Shown here one piece after another: positions 41,801 to 53,347 of a stretch of 64,000 nucleotides of DNA (positions are counted from its first letter, which is position 1; every line of letters starts with the position of its first letter). This DNA comes from Thozetella sp. PMI_491. Its lineage: Eukaryota; Ascomycota; Sordariomycetes; Chaetosphaeriales; Chaetosphaeriaceae. The position numbers were made by a program, and so were the translations under genes. The notes below the pieces were generated by a model. That model ran no database searches. It saw only the letters and a program-made list of their open reading frames with translations, and had not been told where the DNA came from. The DNA is taken from contig MU270017.1 of NCBI GenBank assembly GCA_021432635.1, positions 372,001 through 436,000 of the forward strand, in the 5' to 3' direction.

Positions 41801-44720
41801 GCGTCAAAAGGGATTCTAGTGGTGCAACGATAGATGCAACAGGGAGATTTGTGATAGGTACCGCCGTTAGACTTGATATTAGAGGCCCCAGGAGAGAGGT
41901 CAAGCCAGCAAGGCCCGTTGGGAGCGGCAACGAGAGGGTGTTGGTCGGGATGTTGACTCCTGTGAGAGGCAGGTTGGTCACAATTGAATTGATGGGCGCG
42001 ACTATAGAGCCGACCACGCCGGTCACAGCGGGTAGATTGGATACGATCGACTGGATCGGTGCAAGTATAGAGCTAAGCGGTATGGCTGTAGTAGGTAGGT
42101 TGCTTAAGACAGACTGGAGGATCGACCCGATAGGGACCCCCGTAGCAATCGGGTTGTTAGAAAGTATAGATCCGATCGGCGCCAAGATGGAGCTGACTGG
42201 GAGGCCGGTTGCTGCTGGCAGGTTGGAGAGAACTGACCCTAACGAGTTGAGGATGGAGGCCACCGGTACGCCTGTGACCACGGGAAGATTCGTCACAATC
42301 GAGTTAATAGGTGCAACGACAGAGCCGACCACACCGGTAATAGCAGGCACGCCGCCTGTCACGATAGAGTTGATCGGTGCCACTATAGAACCGACCACGC
42401 CAGTGACAGCGGGCACGCCNNNNNNNNNNNNNNNNNNNNNNNNNNNNNNNNNNNNNNNNNNNNNNNNNNNNNNNNNNNNNNNNNNNNNNTTGATGGGTGC
42501 CACTATAGAACCGACCACGCCAGTGACAGCGGGCACGCCACCTGTCACGATGGAATTGATAGGTGCCACTATGGAGCCGACCACACCTGTAGCAGCGGGT
42601 AGGTTAGTCACAATCGACTGGATCGGTGCAAGTATAGAACTAAGCGGTATGGCTGTAGTAGGTAGGTTGCTCAAGACGGATTGGAGAATAGACCCAATAG
42701 GAACAGCCGTGGCAATCGGATTGTTGGAGAGTATAGATCCGATCGGCGCCAAGATGGAGCTGACTGGGAGGCCGGTCGCTGCTGGTAAATTAGAGAGGAC
42801 AGATCCTAAGGAGTTGAGGATGGAGGCCAAAGGCTGGGCCGTTGTCACAGGCAGGTTTGTCACAATCGAGTTGATGGGCGCGAGGAGGGAGCTAAGAGGG
42901 AGAGCAGTTGTAAGCGGCAGGTTCGTCAGGACGGAGGCGATAGGTTGGATAAGGGAGGCGAGAGGAGCATTAGTAGCCGTGGGCAGGTTTGAGAGGACCG
43001 ACTGGAGGGAGGCAACAAGGGATGCGAGAGGAGGCACCGTGGCTGTAACCCCCGGCAGCTGGTTCACAGCAGATACAGCGGGTGCGAGGATGGACCCGAG
43101 CGGAGCGACCGCAACTGTGGTACCGGCAGGCAAGTTTGACAACAGAGAGTTAACGGGGGCCACCGCCGACTGGAGCAGAGATGCGACTGGGTTATTTGTG
43201 GACGTCGGGAGGTTCGATAGTAAAGAGTTGATGGGAGCCACAGCCGACTGGAGATTAGCAACAGCAGACTGGATGGGGTTGACGGCAGAGGCGACTCCCA
43301 GATTCCCCGTCAGAGGGATGGTACTTGCAGTCAAGACAGACTGGAGGGTGGCCACCGCCGAGGCAAGGGGCGCGACAGCCGAAGCAAGCAGCCCGGTCGC
43401 TGATGTAAGTTGCGCGTTCCCTAGAATGGAGGTTACAGAGGCTAACAGATTCGGCAGCGCCGTAATGGCCGGCGTCGCTGTGGGAATTATGTTGGTGACG
43501 GGAATTATGTTGGTGACGGGAATTACGTTGGTGACGGCAGTGGGGATAGCCGCCGTAAGGACATTGGGGATAGCCGTTGTGAGGGCAGGGATAGCCGATG
43601 TGAGAGCATTGGGTATGGCAGACGTGAGGGCGTTGGGGATGGCCGATGTGAGTGATGTGATAATATTGGGTAGGACCGACGTGACGAGATTCGGAAGAGC
43701 TGAAGTAAGGATACTTCCTAAGTTTAGGTTTGTTGGCAGAAGTGCGAAGCCTTTAAGGATTGCTCGCGGCACGATATGGCTCATTTCCATGGCCATGGCC
43801 TTGTAGAGGCTTCTGAACGCTCGTGGAATGATATGGCTCATATCCAAGGCCGTGGTCGTCGTGAGGAGGGCGGCGCTCATGCTCTTGCAGTGGCTTGTGG
43901 ATTCGCGCGCGATCACAAACGGCGCGCCGGCTGGCTCGCCGTTCCACGTTTCCTCGGTCTGGTCGACGGCCATGGGCGTCCAGGGACAGGTATTCGTCTT
44001 TGGGTACTCCTTGAAGACACCTACATTGCTGCAAGGCATGCCCTGGAGGTCTGCGTCGGAGATCCCTGCGAACAGCGGCGACGAGTCCACGAGGATTCTA
44101 GGGCTTGTGTGGCAAACTTTGATGGACCTGGAGAACTTGCCAAGCCCGGTGAGATAGAGTGTGTCCCCGGGGATGGTGTTCGGGACTCTAAGATAGAAGC
44201 CGGTACCCTCGCCGTGGACGGTCCAGTTAATAGCATTTTGGACGAACCGCGTTGCGGTATCGCGCGTCTTACCGGTCGCGATCAGGACCTGGTCGGGATA
44301 GTCTGTGAGGAACAAGACTTGGCGACCGGTGATGCTCGGGCTCCAGCTGGAGATGCTGGACGCGAGCACGAGGTTTTGTTCTACCGCCCACCTCATGTAC
44401 TCCACTCCAGCTCTCAATTCTGCTGGTCCGGAGTTCAGGAGGATGGCCTTGTATTGTTGGAAGTTGGCCGTGGTCATTTGCCGCCATTGTTGCGGGTATG
44501 CGATGTCGACTGTCCACGCCTATCAGTATACAAGCTCCGAAGTCGCGGACAGCTAAGTTTACAGAGAGGGCATACCTGTAAGACCGAGTCCAATGGCGAT
44601 ATTGTATTCGGGAACCCGTGTCGTGGGGATATTCGGGTCGATGAGCAGCAAGCAGTCGGCCACAGCGGCGACGCCCGGCGCCGCGGCAGCCAAGAGAGGC
44701 AATATGTATGAAAACTTCAT
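38838..44720 (-). CDS. Giant repeat-rich, probably GPI-anchored surface protein
   Basis: Exon 1 (44576-44720) gives a signal peptide (MKFSYILPLLAAAAPGVAAV). A 66-nt intron joins it to the huge exon starting 44509 (LT-VDIAYPQQWRQ). The order is: an N-terminal globular domain of about 230 residues with six or more Cys; roughly 1,000 residues of Leu/Pro/Thr/Ser repeats (xNLPxxTxxPxxSILxPIxSI, period about 21-25); an LPTGLPTG-type stretch; and a Ser/Glu-rich block. Near 40050-40150 the coding frame changes to one encoding ATDYCAYDVGHFYFIPV. That ends at donor 39911 (GTGAGC) and joins 39634-39752 (DELTGYYREIINPPDVGYP) and then 38838-39569. The C-terminus is Cys/Thr-rich, then Gly/Pro/Ser, then hydrophobic (IAFLVGLITLTFYSTSILCT), fitting a GPI signal. 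An adhesin-like wall role is inferred. Confidence 0.78.
39912..40150 (-). other. Frame change inside the surface-protein gene
   Basis: The Ser/Glu-rich frame of the large exon stays open to 39810. A different frame encodes the globular sequence FPNRHGPYDTINATDYCAYD and then GHFYFIPV, ending at a strong GTGAGC donor with correct phase for the next exon. A small intron upstream, or an indel, must link the two frames. I could not locate a fully satisfactory donor/acceptor pair. Confidence 0.55.
42043..42261. repeat. Copy A of a 219-bp duplicated block
   Basis: This block recurs at 42610-42828 in the same orientation and frame, with only a few amino-acid differences. The copies are 567 bp apart and flank the 66-bp tandem units and the assembly gap. 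Their similarity, higher than between other repeats of the gene, implies a recent duplication. Confidence 0.75.
42288..42605. repeat. 66-bp tandem repeat array interrupted by a gap
   Basis: Units of 66 bp encode 22 residues (on the minus strand, INSIVTGGVPAVTGVVGS plus four more). Successive copies end at 42353, 42419, 42539 and about 42605. The spacing is exactly 66 except across the gap, where it is 120. Confidence 0.8.
42420..42489. other. Assembly gap (70 N)
   Basis: Seventy undetermined bases lie inside the 66-bp tandem array of the surface-protein gene. The flanking unit spacing (120, not 132) shows that the N count does not match whole units, so the true repeat number is unknown. Confidence 0.98.
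42610..42828. repeat. Copy B of the 219-bp duplicated block
   Basis: Second copy of the block at 42043-42261. Codons differ at a handful of positions (for example Pro/Ala and Arg/Lys in the plus-strand reading), so it is diverged but recent. Confidence 0.75.
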
Positions 44721-47248
44721 GGCTCAAATGAGTGTGTCTTCATGAAATTATAGTACCCTCCCATATGCCGCACCTGCATGGGGTATTCACTGGGTTCCGG
44801 GGCTCAGGAGCGGGAAATTCTTTTGTCGAAGTCGAGACGGGCCTCTCCAGGTTTATGTATCCTCCCTCCTTCGCCACGACCTCCGCTCCCAGAGAAGGGC
44901 CCAGGCCCAGGCCCACAACTTTTCCAGTATACACGGTACATGCAACGTTCTCCCGTTAATCGTGCGTGCTCAACGCTGTTGAAGTTGTTAGGCAGCGTCG
45001 CCCCGCGGATCGGCCGCATGCGGCTCGGTCGCATGCGGACAACCCAACTCCACCCAATATACACCCGACGGGAGGAGCACTAGCCAGAAGCTAAGCCAAA
45101 CTTACTTCATTACGCTCAACGGCGACGGGGATCTTCCGTTCGGACGCGCAGGCAGTGCGCTGGGGCGGCGCCGCCTTCGGCCTTTTTTTGCGTCACACAG
45201 GTACATTGGCTAATACACCGTAGCGCCGGAAACGACCAACGCCGCCGTGAGGAGGGCTAACCAAGTAGATCAACATAGACGGTGATATCGAGGTAATGTA
45301 GATCAATTGACTAACCTTGGAGGCCCGTCTGTAATCATGAGCATCTCCCGAGCATGATGCTGGTTGCCACCCGTAGGCTCCGCCAGGGGGGGGCTGTGCG
45401 ATCCAGTGTCGCAGCCTTAATTGTCTGCAGCGTAATTCACGAAACCGAATGACTATGAAAACATCATGAACCCTATTAGTCTCTATAATCAAACCATCAT
45501 CCGATTAACGAGTGGTGGTGCACGGATTGATGTCTGCCGTATGGCTAGGTAGGACAGTCTTCTGCTACCTCGGCCTTGGTCCAGTCCGAAGGCGTTTGAC
45601 ACAGCTTAGGAGACTGTATATCGAAGCGGTACGTTTAGATTTATCTGAGCGGAAATAAGGTTAGCTTTGGCCGTTGTCCAACGGAGACTGCCTCGGCGGA
45701 AGTGTGAGCAACAGTGGGGCATGAGACAGAAAGGTCGTTTAGCCCGGGCCGGTTGAAGATAGCATGATTGTGAGGTCCATCCTACAGCATGAGTGGCCGT
45801 TGGGATCTTGCTATCTTGACTCGGGATCCGCTCTAGAAAGCATGTATTCAGGTACGACGGTTATTCTGTCAACGTGGGATCGCTAGTGCCAGGGGCAGAG
45901 AACGCCCATGCGCAACGTTGAGGAGTCCGGGTCAAGACACAGCCGATAAACGAGGCGCAAAGGGAATCGTGCCGCCGCGCTAGCCAATGACCTACTCCTA
46001 TCCACAGCGGTTCCACCTATACCGTTGGGTCCTGACTCGCGGCCCGAAGAATATAATTACAACTAAGCCATTTTCAATTAGAATAGGAGCGTTTCCTAAC
46101 GTCTACAGACGAACGCGGGTTACTCGTCGTTTCAACGGTGGCTTCAACGACTCATGTTACCTTCAAGGATCAGCTCGTGTTCACCTTTCCGCGTAGTTCA
46201 ATTGAAGCAGGGCAGTTGTTTCCGACTGCCCAGGCTTGGGTGGCCATGCCTAGACTTCTACTATGGTTGGCTCTCTTGCAAATGAGCTTTCATCTGAGAA
46301 TAGCCGATCAAAACAGCCCTTCGGGCCGACGAGGGTTCCAGCGGCTCGGGCGCGAAGAGCACCTCTGTCACACCGCAAAGGACCGTAGACACACCCGTAG
46401 GTAGGCGATTTCTAATCCCAGACTTCGAGGAGTACCATCCAATATCGATGGTCACACGTACACACGAACACTCCTGATACGCGTGCGATCCCGGGTATAT
46501 TCACGGACCTCTTCCACCCCGCCCGCCGCCCCCGCGTCCCCTTCTTTCTTTCTCCCCTTTATGCCAGGCCTGTGTCCCGGTGCGGATCCGAGAGTCGCTC
46601 GGTTGCTCAAACACGCAAGATCCGGGCACACTGCCTTGGGCTTGGCATTGGTGATCCGTCATTTGTCATTGTGTTCCCCCACGTCGATTCTCGTTGCTTT
46701 TGCGAGCGAACAGATGCCTTGCAGCCAATGAGACAAGTAATGCCTGATCTGATCGCACCGTTTGCACTATCGAGAAAATTGCTTTTCTGAGGGGAAAACA
46801 CCACAATGAAGCAAGAAAACAACCAGGTCTATTGGTGCTAGGGCCTCGAGACGTGGGCTGGCCTGGGGCCCCGCCGAGGACCGTGATATCCACATGCTAG
46901 ATTAACACCAGCTTGCTCTGGTCCGATACCAAGTACATAGAAAAAAAAATGATAGATCTGGATTTTTGGAGGCCAATGCTGAAGGAAAAAAGCAAGGCGG
47001 CTGCAGAAACGATGCGAATCTACTTGAACCTATGCTTCTCCTGGCCTGCTGTCGCTCGCAACGGCCGCTTAGTTTGCCACAATCCAGAGCCCCTCGACGT
47101 GCATAAAGTAAAGGCTGGTCCTTCTTGAATTCGTGCCACTCGAGACCTCTGATGCCGGCAGCCGTGGTTGTCTAATCGTCCTTCGAGCTGATACTTTTTC
47201 AGGCCGACCACGCAAACCATCAGACATCTGTTGCAGTCTTTCTTCATA
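44721..47248. other. 2.5 kb gene-free stretch between divergent genes
   Basis: The surface-protein gene and the rhodopsin-type gene point away from each other. Short inverted words occur at 45008-45036 (GGCCGCATGCGGC followed by GGTCGCATGCGG). No frame has a recognisable domain or exon chain. Probably promoters; nothing else is supported. Confidence 0.45.
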
Positions 47249-48723
47249 ATGCCGACCATACCAAGCATCACGGCCCCACGCGCCCTCGGCGGGCCGGGCG
47301 CTGTCAACGCAGGTGGTGTCAAGCTGTTTACCGTTCAGCTAGTCTTTCTTGTCCTCGGGTGGCTCTTCGTTCTTCTGCGCGCGTATGTTAGGTTCATCGT
47401 GGTCAAGAAGGTGGGCGCGGACGACTATCTGATGTTCGCTGCTATTGTAAGTGCACTCGCATCGAAGGAAGTGGCTGTCGCCTCCGATCCTCCTGCTGAC
47501 GGTCCGTATCCAGCTTATGTATACGCCGTATGCGATAATCGTGCTTCACAGCATCGTGTATGGCGGCACGGGTGCACACAGCGTGGAATTCACGCTCGAA
47601 GGCGCCATGGTACGCACTCATCGAGCGCCTAGGCGTCCATCGGAGGCCGCACACTAACGCGTGTCTTTCCAGATTTCGCTTCGAGCCTGGTATATCTGCG
47701 AAGTCCTTTACTCGCCCATCTCGGCCACTATCCGTACCTCCATCGGGGCCCTGCTCCTGCGTATTGCTACGGACGAGACGCACCGGCGCATCATTTGGGT
47801 CAACTTGGCGGTCATCTGGATGTCGTGCGTCGCCTACTTCTTCGTATCTCTGTTCCAGTGTGTGCCCCTGGACCATTTCTGGATGCAGCTTACGGGCGAG
47901 CCGGGCGCGTGTATGGACCCGAAGGTCATGGCCAACACGTCCATTGCATTCTCGGTCGTGGCCGCCCTGAGCGACTGGGTGTTGGGCCTGCTTCCAGTCG
48001 CGATCTTGTGGAACGTGCAGCTCAATATACGCACCAAAGTTACCGTCTCCCTCCTCCTCGGTATGGGGATGTGGTAAGTCTCTGCGGGACTAAATGTGCA
48101 CAAGGCTGCATGCTGACGTGGCGTCTAACAGTGCAGGCATTGCGCTGCTGGTCCGCATCCCACTTATCAAGTCCTTGGCCATCTCTACAGATTTTCTCTA
48201 CGAAACCATGTGAGTCGGCAGGTGCCATCTGTACATCGCATGCTAGGGGATAACGTAATCCTAACTCTCGGCCAGTGACACGGCGATATGGACTGTGCTG
48301 GAGCCGAGCTTAGGCATCATCGCTGGGTGCGCATCGACCCTTCGGCCCCTGCTGGAGACCTGGGGGTTCAGCCGGCTCCCCGGCGGCTCGGGCTACAGTG
48401 GACAGGGCTCTGAGGGCACGAGGTCAAGCGGCGGCGCCAAAAACACCAGCAAAGCCAGCCAGCTCTTCCGGCGATCGTTTCGCGTGGCCCAGAGCAACCC
48501 CAGCGATTGCGACGGCAGCCCCGTGCGATCGTCGGTACACGCCAAGAGAGCGCTATCGAGTCGCGCATCTACGGCGGAGCTCGAGCTCAAGGCTGTGGCA
48601 GCGGTACCGGCCGTAGACCAACTGGCGATGGACGAGGTACGATTGGGCAAATGGGACGCCGAACGTGGCGACCAGGGATCCGTAGTCTCCCAGAGCTCCG
48701 GAGCCGTTGTGCCGGCGCCATAG
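47249..48723 (+). CDS. SAT4/rhodopsin-type seven-helix membrane protein
   Basis: Five exons (47249-47446, 47514-47609, 47673-48073, 48132-48209, 48276-48723) give 406 residues with all phases consistent. Seven hydrophobic helices are readable. Helix 1 is LFTVQLVFLVLGWLFVLLRA, followed by the family motif KVGADDYLM. Later come YTPYAIIVLHSIVYGGTGAH, ISLRAWYICEVLYSPISATI, IIWVNLAVIWMSCVAYFFVS, FQCVPLDHFW (with a conserved Cys), DWVLGLLPVAILW and CAGIALLVRIPLIKS. The last helix is DTAIWTVLEPSLGIIAGC followed by STLRPLL, the family signature. The cytosolic C-tail is long, Ser-rich and disordered. This large fungal family includes PTH11-related proteins; ligand and signalling role are unknown. No CFEM domain is seen at the N-terminus. 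Confidence 0.88.
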
Positions 48724-49944
48724 AAGAGGGAGGAGGGAGGGAGGGGAAGGAGGCGGTAGGATGGCCGGTGGATCAGCGCGGGGGTAGGATTCGTTCAAAT
48801 ACGAACGCGCAAGGTGGGGGGGGGACGGTAGAGAAAGGGAGCGGAGGGTTCAAGAGGGGTGGCTATTCTTACTTCTTACCCAAACACTGCAAAGGTCTCT
48901 AGGGACTAATAGCCTCGGACGATCCGAATCGGATCGGCACCCAAGACCAGGTGATTTGAATTTGTTGTCGATTCGAGGCCTCGAGTTCGGGCGCGCCAGG
49001 CATGCGGTGCCCGTCTAATACGTGGGCTCGCGTCTCGCGTGGCCGGATCCGGGGCAGTGCGTCTGGTTCGTCTGGGGTGGCCGAGGTGGCCCCGTTCGTG
49101 GAACCCACATCCGTCCAAGTATAGAGGCAGGCAGAAGGATTAACAGCTGTGGGTGTTGCATTGCAGAACGGCCTGCAGCCCTATCTCAAGGCGTTTATAC
49201 CCGTAAATGAGAAGGATTCCCTGTCGCATGGCTCGATTGCAGATGAGGGCTGGGGGATAGCGGTGTGCCGATCCCTAAAGCGTCGACAACGTGCCAATCA
49301 GGAAGCGAAGCGGACTAGTCCTAACGGCAGGCATCCCCTGCAGCGGCTGGTACTTGCCAGAAACGAACAGGAAAGTGCGAGCCGTGCAGGGGGCTGTGAT
49401 GGGATACGAAGTCCTGTCACCACCCTAAATTGACGAATCCAGTGCAGCGGGATGGCCTAGCTTCTGAGGCAAATCGACGTCACTCCAAGGGGCAAACCTC
49501 AGCCCTACCAGGGGGGGGGGGAGGCGCGGGAGCGAGGCAAGGAGGGGAGAGGGAGAGAGGCAGGGAACATGAGAGAACTTGGTGAATGACAACCGAACGC
49601 AACGGCTTCTGCAGCCATAATAGTCCTGTCAAGCCGCCCGCCTTCTCTAAACTATTCTAGCCCAGTCCTGGGGGTCAGGTACCTCAAGGTATCCGGTGTT
49701 ATATACGCACCGAAGCCGCGCGACTCGAGCCTGTCAAAAAGCAGCATCCGCGCTCTCGCTTCTTTCCGGCAAGCCACCACCGGCGTCCAACGACCAGCGC
49801 CACGGCCAAAACAGGGGCGCCACGATTAACAGTGTCTTGTTCCGCATCGCGTTTCTACCGCAGCCTTGTTTTGGTTTGCTCCCCAGCATACTGCATCCAT
49901 CCATAGGGCTGGCCTAGGCTGGCTCGCTGCCAGACTCGCAAAAC
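48724..49944. other. 1.2 kb gene-free stretch with G-runs
   Basis: Purine-rich and G-rich runs occur just after the membrane-protein stop (48724-48850) and at 49511-49560, including a run of about 12 G. They could form G-quadruplexes on the plus strand. No coding or RNA gene is supported. Confidence 0.4.
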
Positions 49945-51947
49945 ATGACCCAAGTAGGAAAGTGTGATATCTGTAGGCGGCGCAAGATCAAGGTGAGCGG
50001 CGCCGACTACCCGGACCAACTTTCCTCCTCGAGTAACGGGCCCTGACGGTATCCAACCTCAACACAGTGCGACGAGGTCCACCCCGTGTGTGGTGGATGC
50101 AAGAAGAAGAACCGACCATGCCACTATAGCTATGGGAAGGTCTCGCAGTTCATCGATGACGGCGGCATCATGATGGATGGCGGCAAGCCGCTGACTATCA
50201 GGAGAATCCGCGATGCCGCCCGGGCTACGAGCACGCGCCAGGAGCGCCCTCGCAAAAAGTCTCCCGAGCCAGACGACGAGTCCGCTACGCCCGATTCTCT
50301 GCTGCGTCTGCGCTCGAGCCGCCAGGCCAAGGACGGCAGTGGCCTGTTCCAGACCTTTGCGCCCCGGGGTAAGAAGAACCCCCGCGACCGGGATGGCGAG
50401 TGCAAGGCCCGCACTCCCGACAGCGCCGATGCCGACACCGACGCCGTTGCTGCGGTGGCTGCGTTCTCAGATCCCATCTGGGGCACGATCGACATGCTTC
50501 TGCTGTTGCCCCATGAGCCCCAATGCGGTACGGGGCGTGCCGTGAACCAATGGCTTAACATCACGGCTTCATTTAGCGAGAACTACGGCATCCCATGCAT
50601 CCTGGGGGAGTGGATGGAGTTGGTCCCGCCGAGGTTAGGAAACAGCCAGTCCATCGACTCGGCCGTCGAGTGCTTCCTCCGCGCCGTGACCGCAAATTCT
50701 AACCGGACCCCCGAGAACCTGGCCGCGACTGACGCTGCAAATGCGAAGGCGCTGCGAAGCATCCGCGCGGACATCCTCAACGGGGACGTGAACCTGGTTC
50801 GCAACGATGTCTTGATCGCCATCTGCCTCCTGATCTTCGTCGAGGTAGGCCTAGGTGTTTCCTACGAGACCCTCCAAGTCTGTTCTAACACGCCTGGTTC
50901 CTAGATATTTGTTCGCGCCAGCAGCGGAGAGTATAAGTATCACCAAACTGGCCTTCTCAGTCTCATCAACAATATCACAAACCACGGGACCGAGTGCAGT
51001 GAAACAATACCGTACATGGTTGACACATGTGTATCATGGGAGGTATGCATCCCTTCCCTACTTCATTCCGCCAAGCCAGAGTTGCTGACAGCAAGCCTCG
51101 CGGGAACCAGTTCAACCCTGCCATCGCCCAGAACCGCGACTCTCACTTCGACAGTGAAGTGTGGGTAAACATCGAGCGGCCATGGCTGGGCTGGATGAAT
51201 ACAGGCAAGGATACCAAAAGCTTTAGCCTTTACCTGCGATCCGTCACCACCATCAGGACGTACTGGACGCAGCTCCCGCGTCTTGTCCGCCTGGTGAAAG
51301 CCGCTGCCGCCGCACCGGACGACGAATCGCTCCGCGAGGAAGCGACCAATGTCGCCTTCCGCCTCTACAGCATGAACCTTGATGATGTTATCCAGGAATT
51401 CTTTGACAATGGCCACCTGATGGTCGTAGCAACCACGGCCGAGCGGTGGCTACCCTACCTAGATCATTCGCTCGAGTTCGCGACATATCCCCTGCTTGCA
51501 GCTTTCTGCAACTACTGGAGCATCCGCATCCTCATTTGTGGACTCGTGCTGCACCTCTTGGACATGTTCCCAGTGATGCCGTCGTCCGTTGTGTTCGACT
51601 ACGACGAGGTTGCCGCCCACGATCTGCAATGTGCCAAATATGTCCTCATGGCAGTTCAGTACGGGTACCAATCGCGGACGCCGCTCCCCATCGACTACAT
51701 ACGCCTTATGCTACCCATGCAGACGGCGTACTTCGCCTATGATCGACTCGAAACCCGGGCTGGTGGTCCAGACTCGTCGAGCCTAGAAGCAGAGCACGGC
51801 AGGCGCATGAAAGAATTTTCCCTGATCGTGCTGAGGGAAGTTGAGATGCTGTGTGGCATTGCCGTAGGTGGCGCCTCTCATTACATGCCACATCGGCACC
51901 GGATGGTTACTGGGCGACACCATCCAGCAACAACCCAAGTCATGTAG
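49945..51947 (+). CDS. Zn2Cys6 transcription factor A
   Basis: Four exons (49945-49992, 50068-50844, 50905-51042, 51111-51947) give 599 residues. The zinc cluster is at the extreme N-terminus: CDICRRRKIK, then CDEVHPVCGGCKKKNRPC. The six Cys have spacing C-x2-C-x6-C-x6-C-x2-C-x6-C and bind two zinc ions to contact DNA. An intron falls exactly before the third Cys. A basic, Ser/Pro-rich linker (RKKSPEPDDESATPD) follows, then a helical regulatory region typical of fungal C6 factors (LLLLPHEPQCGTGRAVNQW, LLSLINNITNHGTE). Nuclear gene regulator; targets unknown. It sits head-on to the small secreted protein SSP2, with a second C6 factor just beyond it. Confidence 0.9.
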
Positions 51948-52142
51948 TGAATAGTTTAATGGAGTTTAAGGAGGCCCAATGGCCACAACAGGGAACTTGA
52001 TTAAGGACTCGTGTACACAAGAGGCTGGTTTGGGAAGATAGCGATACCAATACACAACGAACAAACTTTGTATTATCACCTTGGCTGAAATGTCTGTCAC
52101 CGCGTGTCTCAGGCCCAGGACCTACCGAATTGCCTGACAAGT

Positions 52143-52822
52143 TCATAGACCGGATGTATCTGGCAGCATAGCCTGTATGATAGCCGTATCCAATGTGCAT
52201 ATTAAATTTTCGTCTTCGACACCCTCCGGGCATATCAGAGGCAGTTTTGCGCTGCCAATCACGTAAGAGGGCCTTCACGGGGATCGGGTTAGCTAACTCT
52301 TCACTGGTGCCTTTGCAGGTGGGAGGACTATTACCCAGCTGGGTCATTGCATGTCACGGTCTCGTCTACTCATATCCAGAGTCAGTAATTGTGCTAAGCG
52401 AGGCATGAGACAAGCCCGAAGACCGTGGCCGGGACGCCAATCGGTTTGAGATTGTCCATTCAAGGGGCAACTACAAAGCTTAAAGGGAGACTTTTGGCTG
52501 TGGAATACGTACTGATAGTCACCCACGCGACATCCAGACCGGTTTGGAGATACATGTGGAAGTTGGGGTCGCTCGGCACGCCCTCGATGCGGCAATGGCT
52601 CATGGCGTACAGCACACAAGAGAGTGATTCAGACTTTCCCGTCGAAGTGTTGATAACCGTCCATTTCGCCGTGGCATTCTGGTTGATGAATGTCGCAGTC
52701 AGGTCTTTGATGGTCCACGACGGCAGCGCCCCAGCGCAGCCTTCCCTCGCCAGCAGGCCGGCCGGACTAGCCATTGCAACGGTGAAGAGAAGTGTAGAGA
52801 GCGCGGATAGCTTTGCGGCCAT
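52143..52822 (-). CDS. Small secreted cysteine-containing protein SSP2
   Basis: Three exons (52513-52822, 52335-52365, 52273 intron end to 52143-52272) give 156 residues. The introns are 52366-52512 (GTACGT...GAGTAG) and 52273-52334 (GTAATA...GTGAAG, with CTAAC branch). The signal peptide is MAAKLSALSTLLFTVAMA. Mature motifs match SSP1 (9668-10220) in order: LPSWTIKDL, ESLSCVL, SHCRIEGVPSDP, VTINETVTC, SYVIG, LPLICP, IIQAMLP. Six cysteines are shared; SSP1 has two more. Without the introns the frame ends early and the second half is lost, so alignment to SSP1 decides the model. The AAG acceptor of intron 2 is unusual. Secreted; function unknown. It lies between two Zn2Cys6 genes. Confidence 0.78.
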
Positions 52823-53347
52823 TAGAAGCACCACTCTTGCAGAGCAGTGAATGCGTGAACCTTCCAAAGTATGTGTTGCCCGATCGCACTTGAGCCTGCT
52901 CTGGTGGCGGCTCCCGATGTAGATATCTTGTCGTACTAAGCGCGCGGTGCAATCCAATTTGCCCTCGTCCATAGAAAACACAAAGATAACGTGTATCAAT
53001 CTTCAAGGGTGTCGGGCGCGAGGGGAAGTACAGTTGATTAGACGCAAATGAGCTGCCGCGCCGAGCGCTGGCTCTTTCGAGTGCGGTTGATTAGCCGGTG
53101 ATTAATTGGCCGTGTCTTGGCCGCAAGCCCGGGTGCGCACCGTCGGTCGGACTGGACCGATATCATCCACTGCTTAATCCTTAATGAACATGCAGCTCAG
53201 AAAGAAGTTCGTCTCATTTTGTCCAGTCGTGCTCGCCTGTCACTATCTCGAAAGTTTTCGGTAGTAGATGCTGACGGCGCCGCTCTCGACCAGCGCGATC
53301 CGACCACACTACGGCAAGGCTGACGGGCAATGTGAAGAAGCAAAGTG

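Noticed and set aside
40522-43806. Two long plus-strand open frames (388 and 651 codons) opposite the surface-protein gene
   Set aside because: They mirror the repeats of the minus-strand gene. Their residues track its codon pattern, they cross the gap, and they have no start context or domain. They are shadows of low-complexity coding DNA.
43776-44711. 311-codon plus-strand frame opposite the head domain of the surface protein
   Set aside because: It overlaps the signal peptide and head domain in antisense, and its product has no recognisable features.
48960-49010. GATTCGAGGCCTCGAGTTCG, resembling a tRNA B-box region
   Set aside because: No matching A-box or cloverleaf could be folded around it; it is a small palindrome only.
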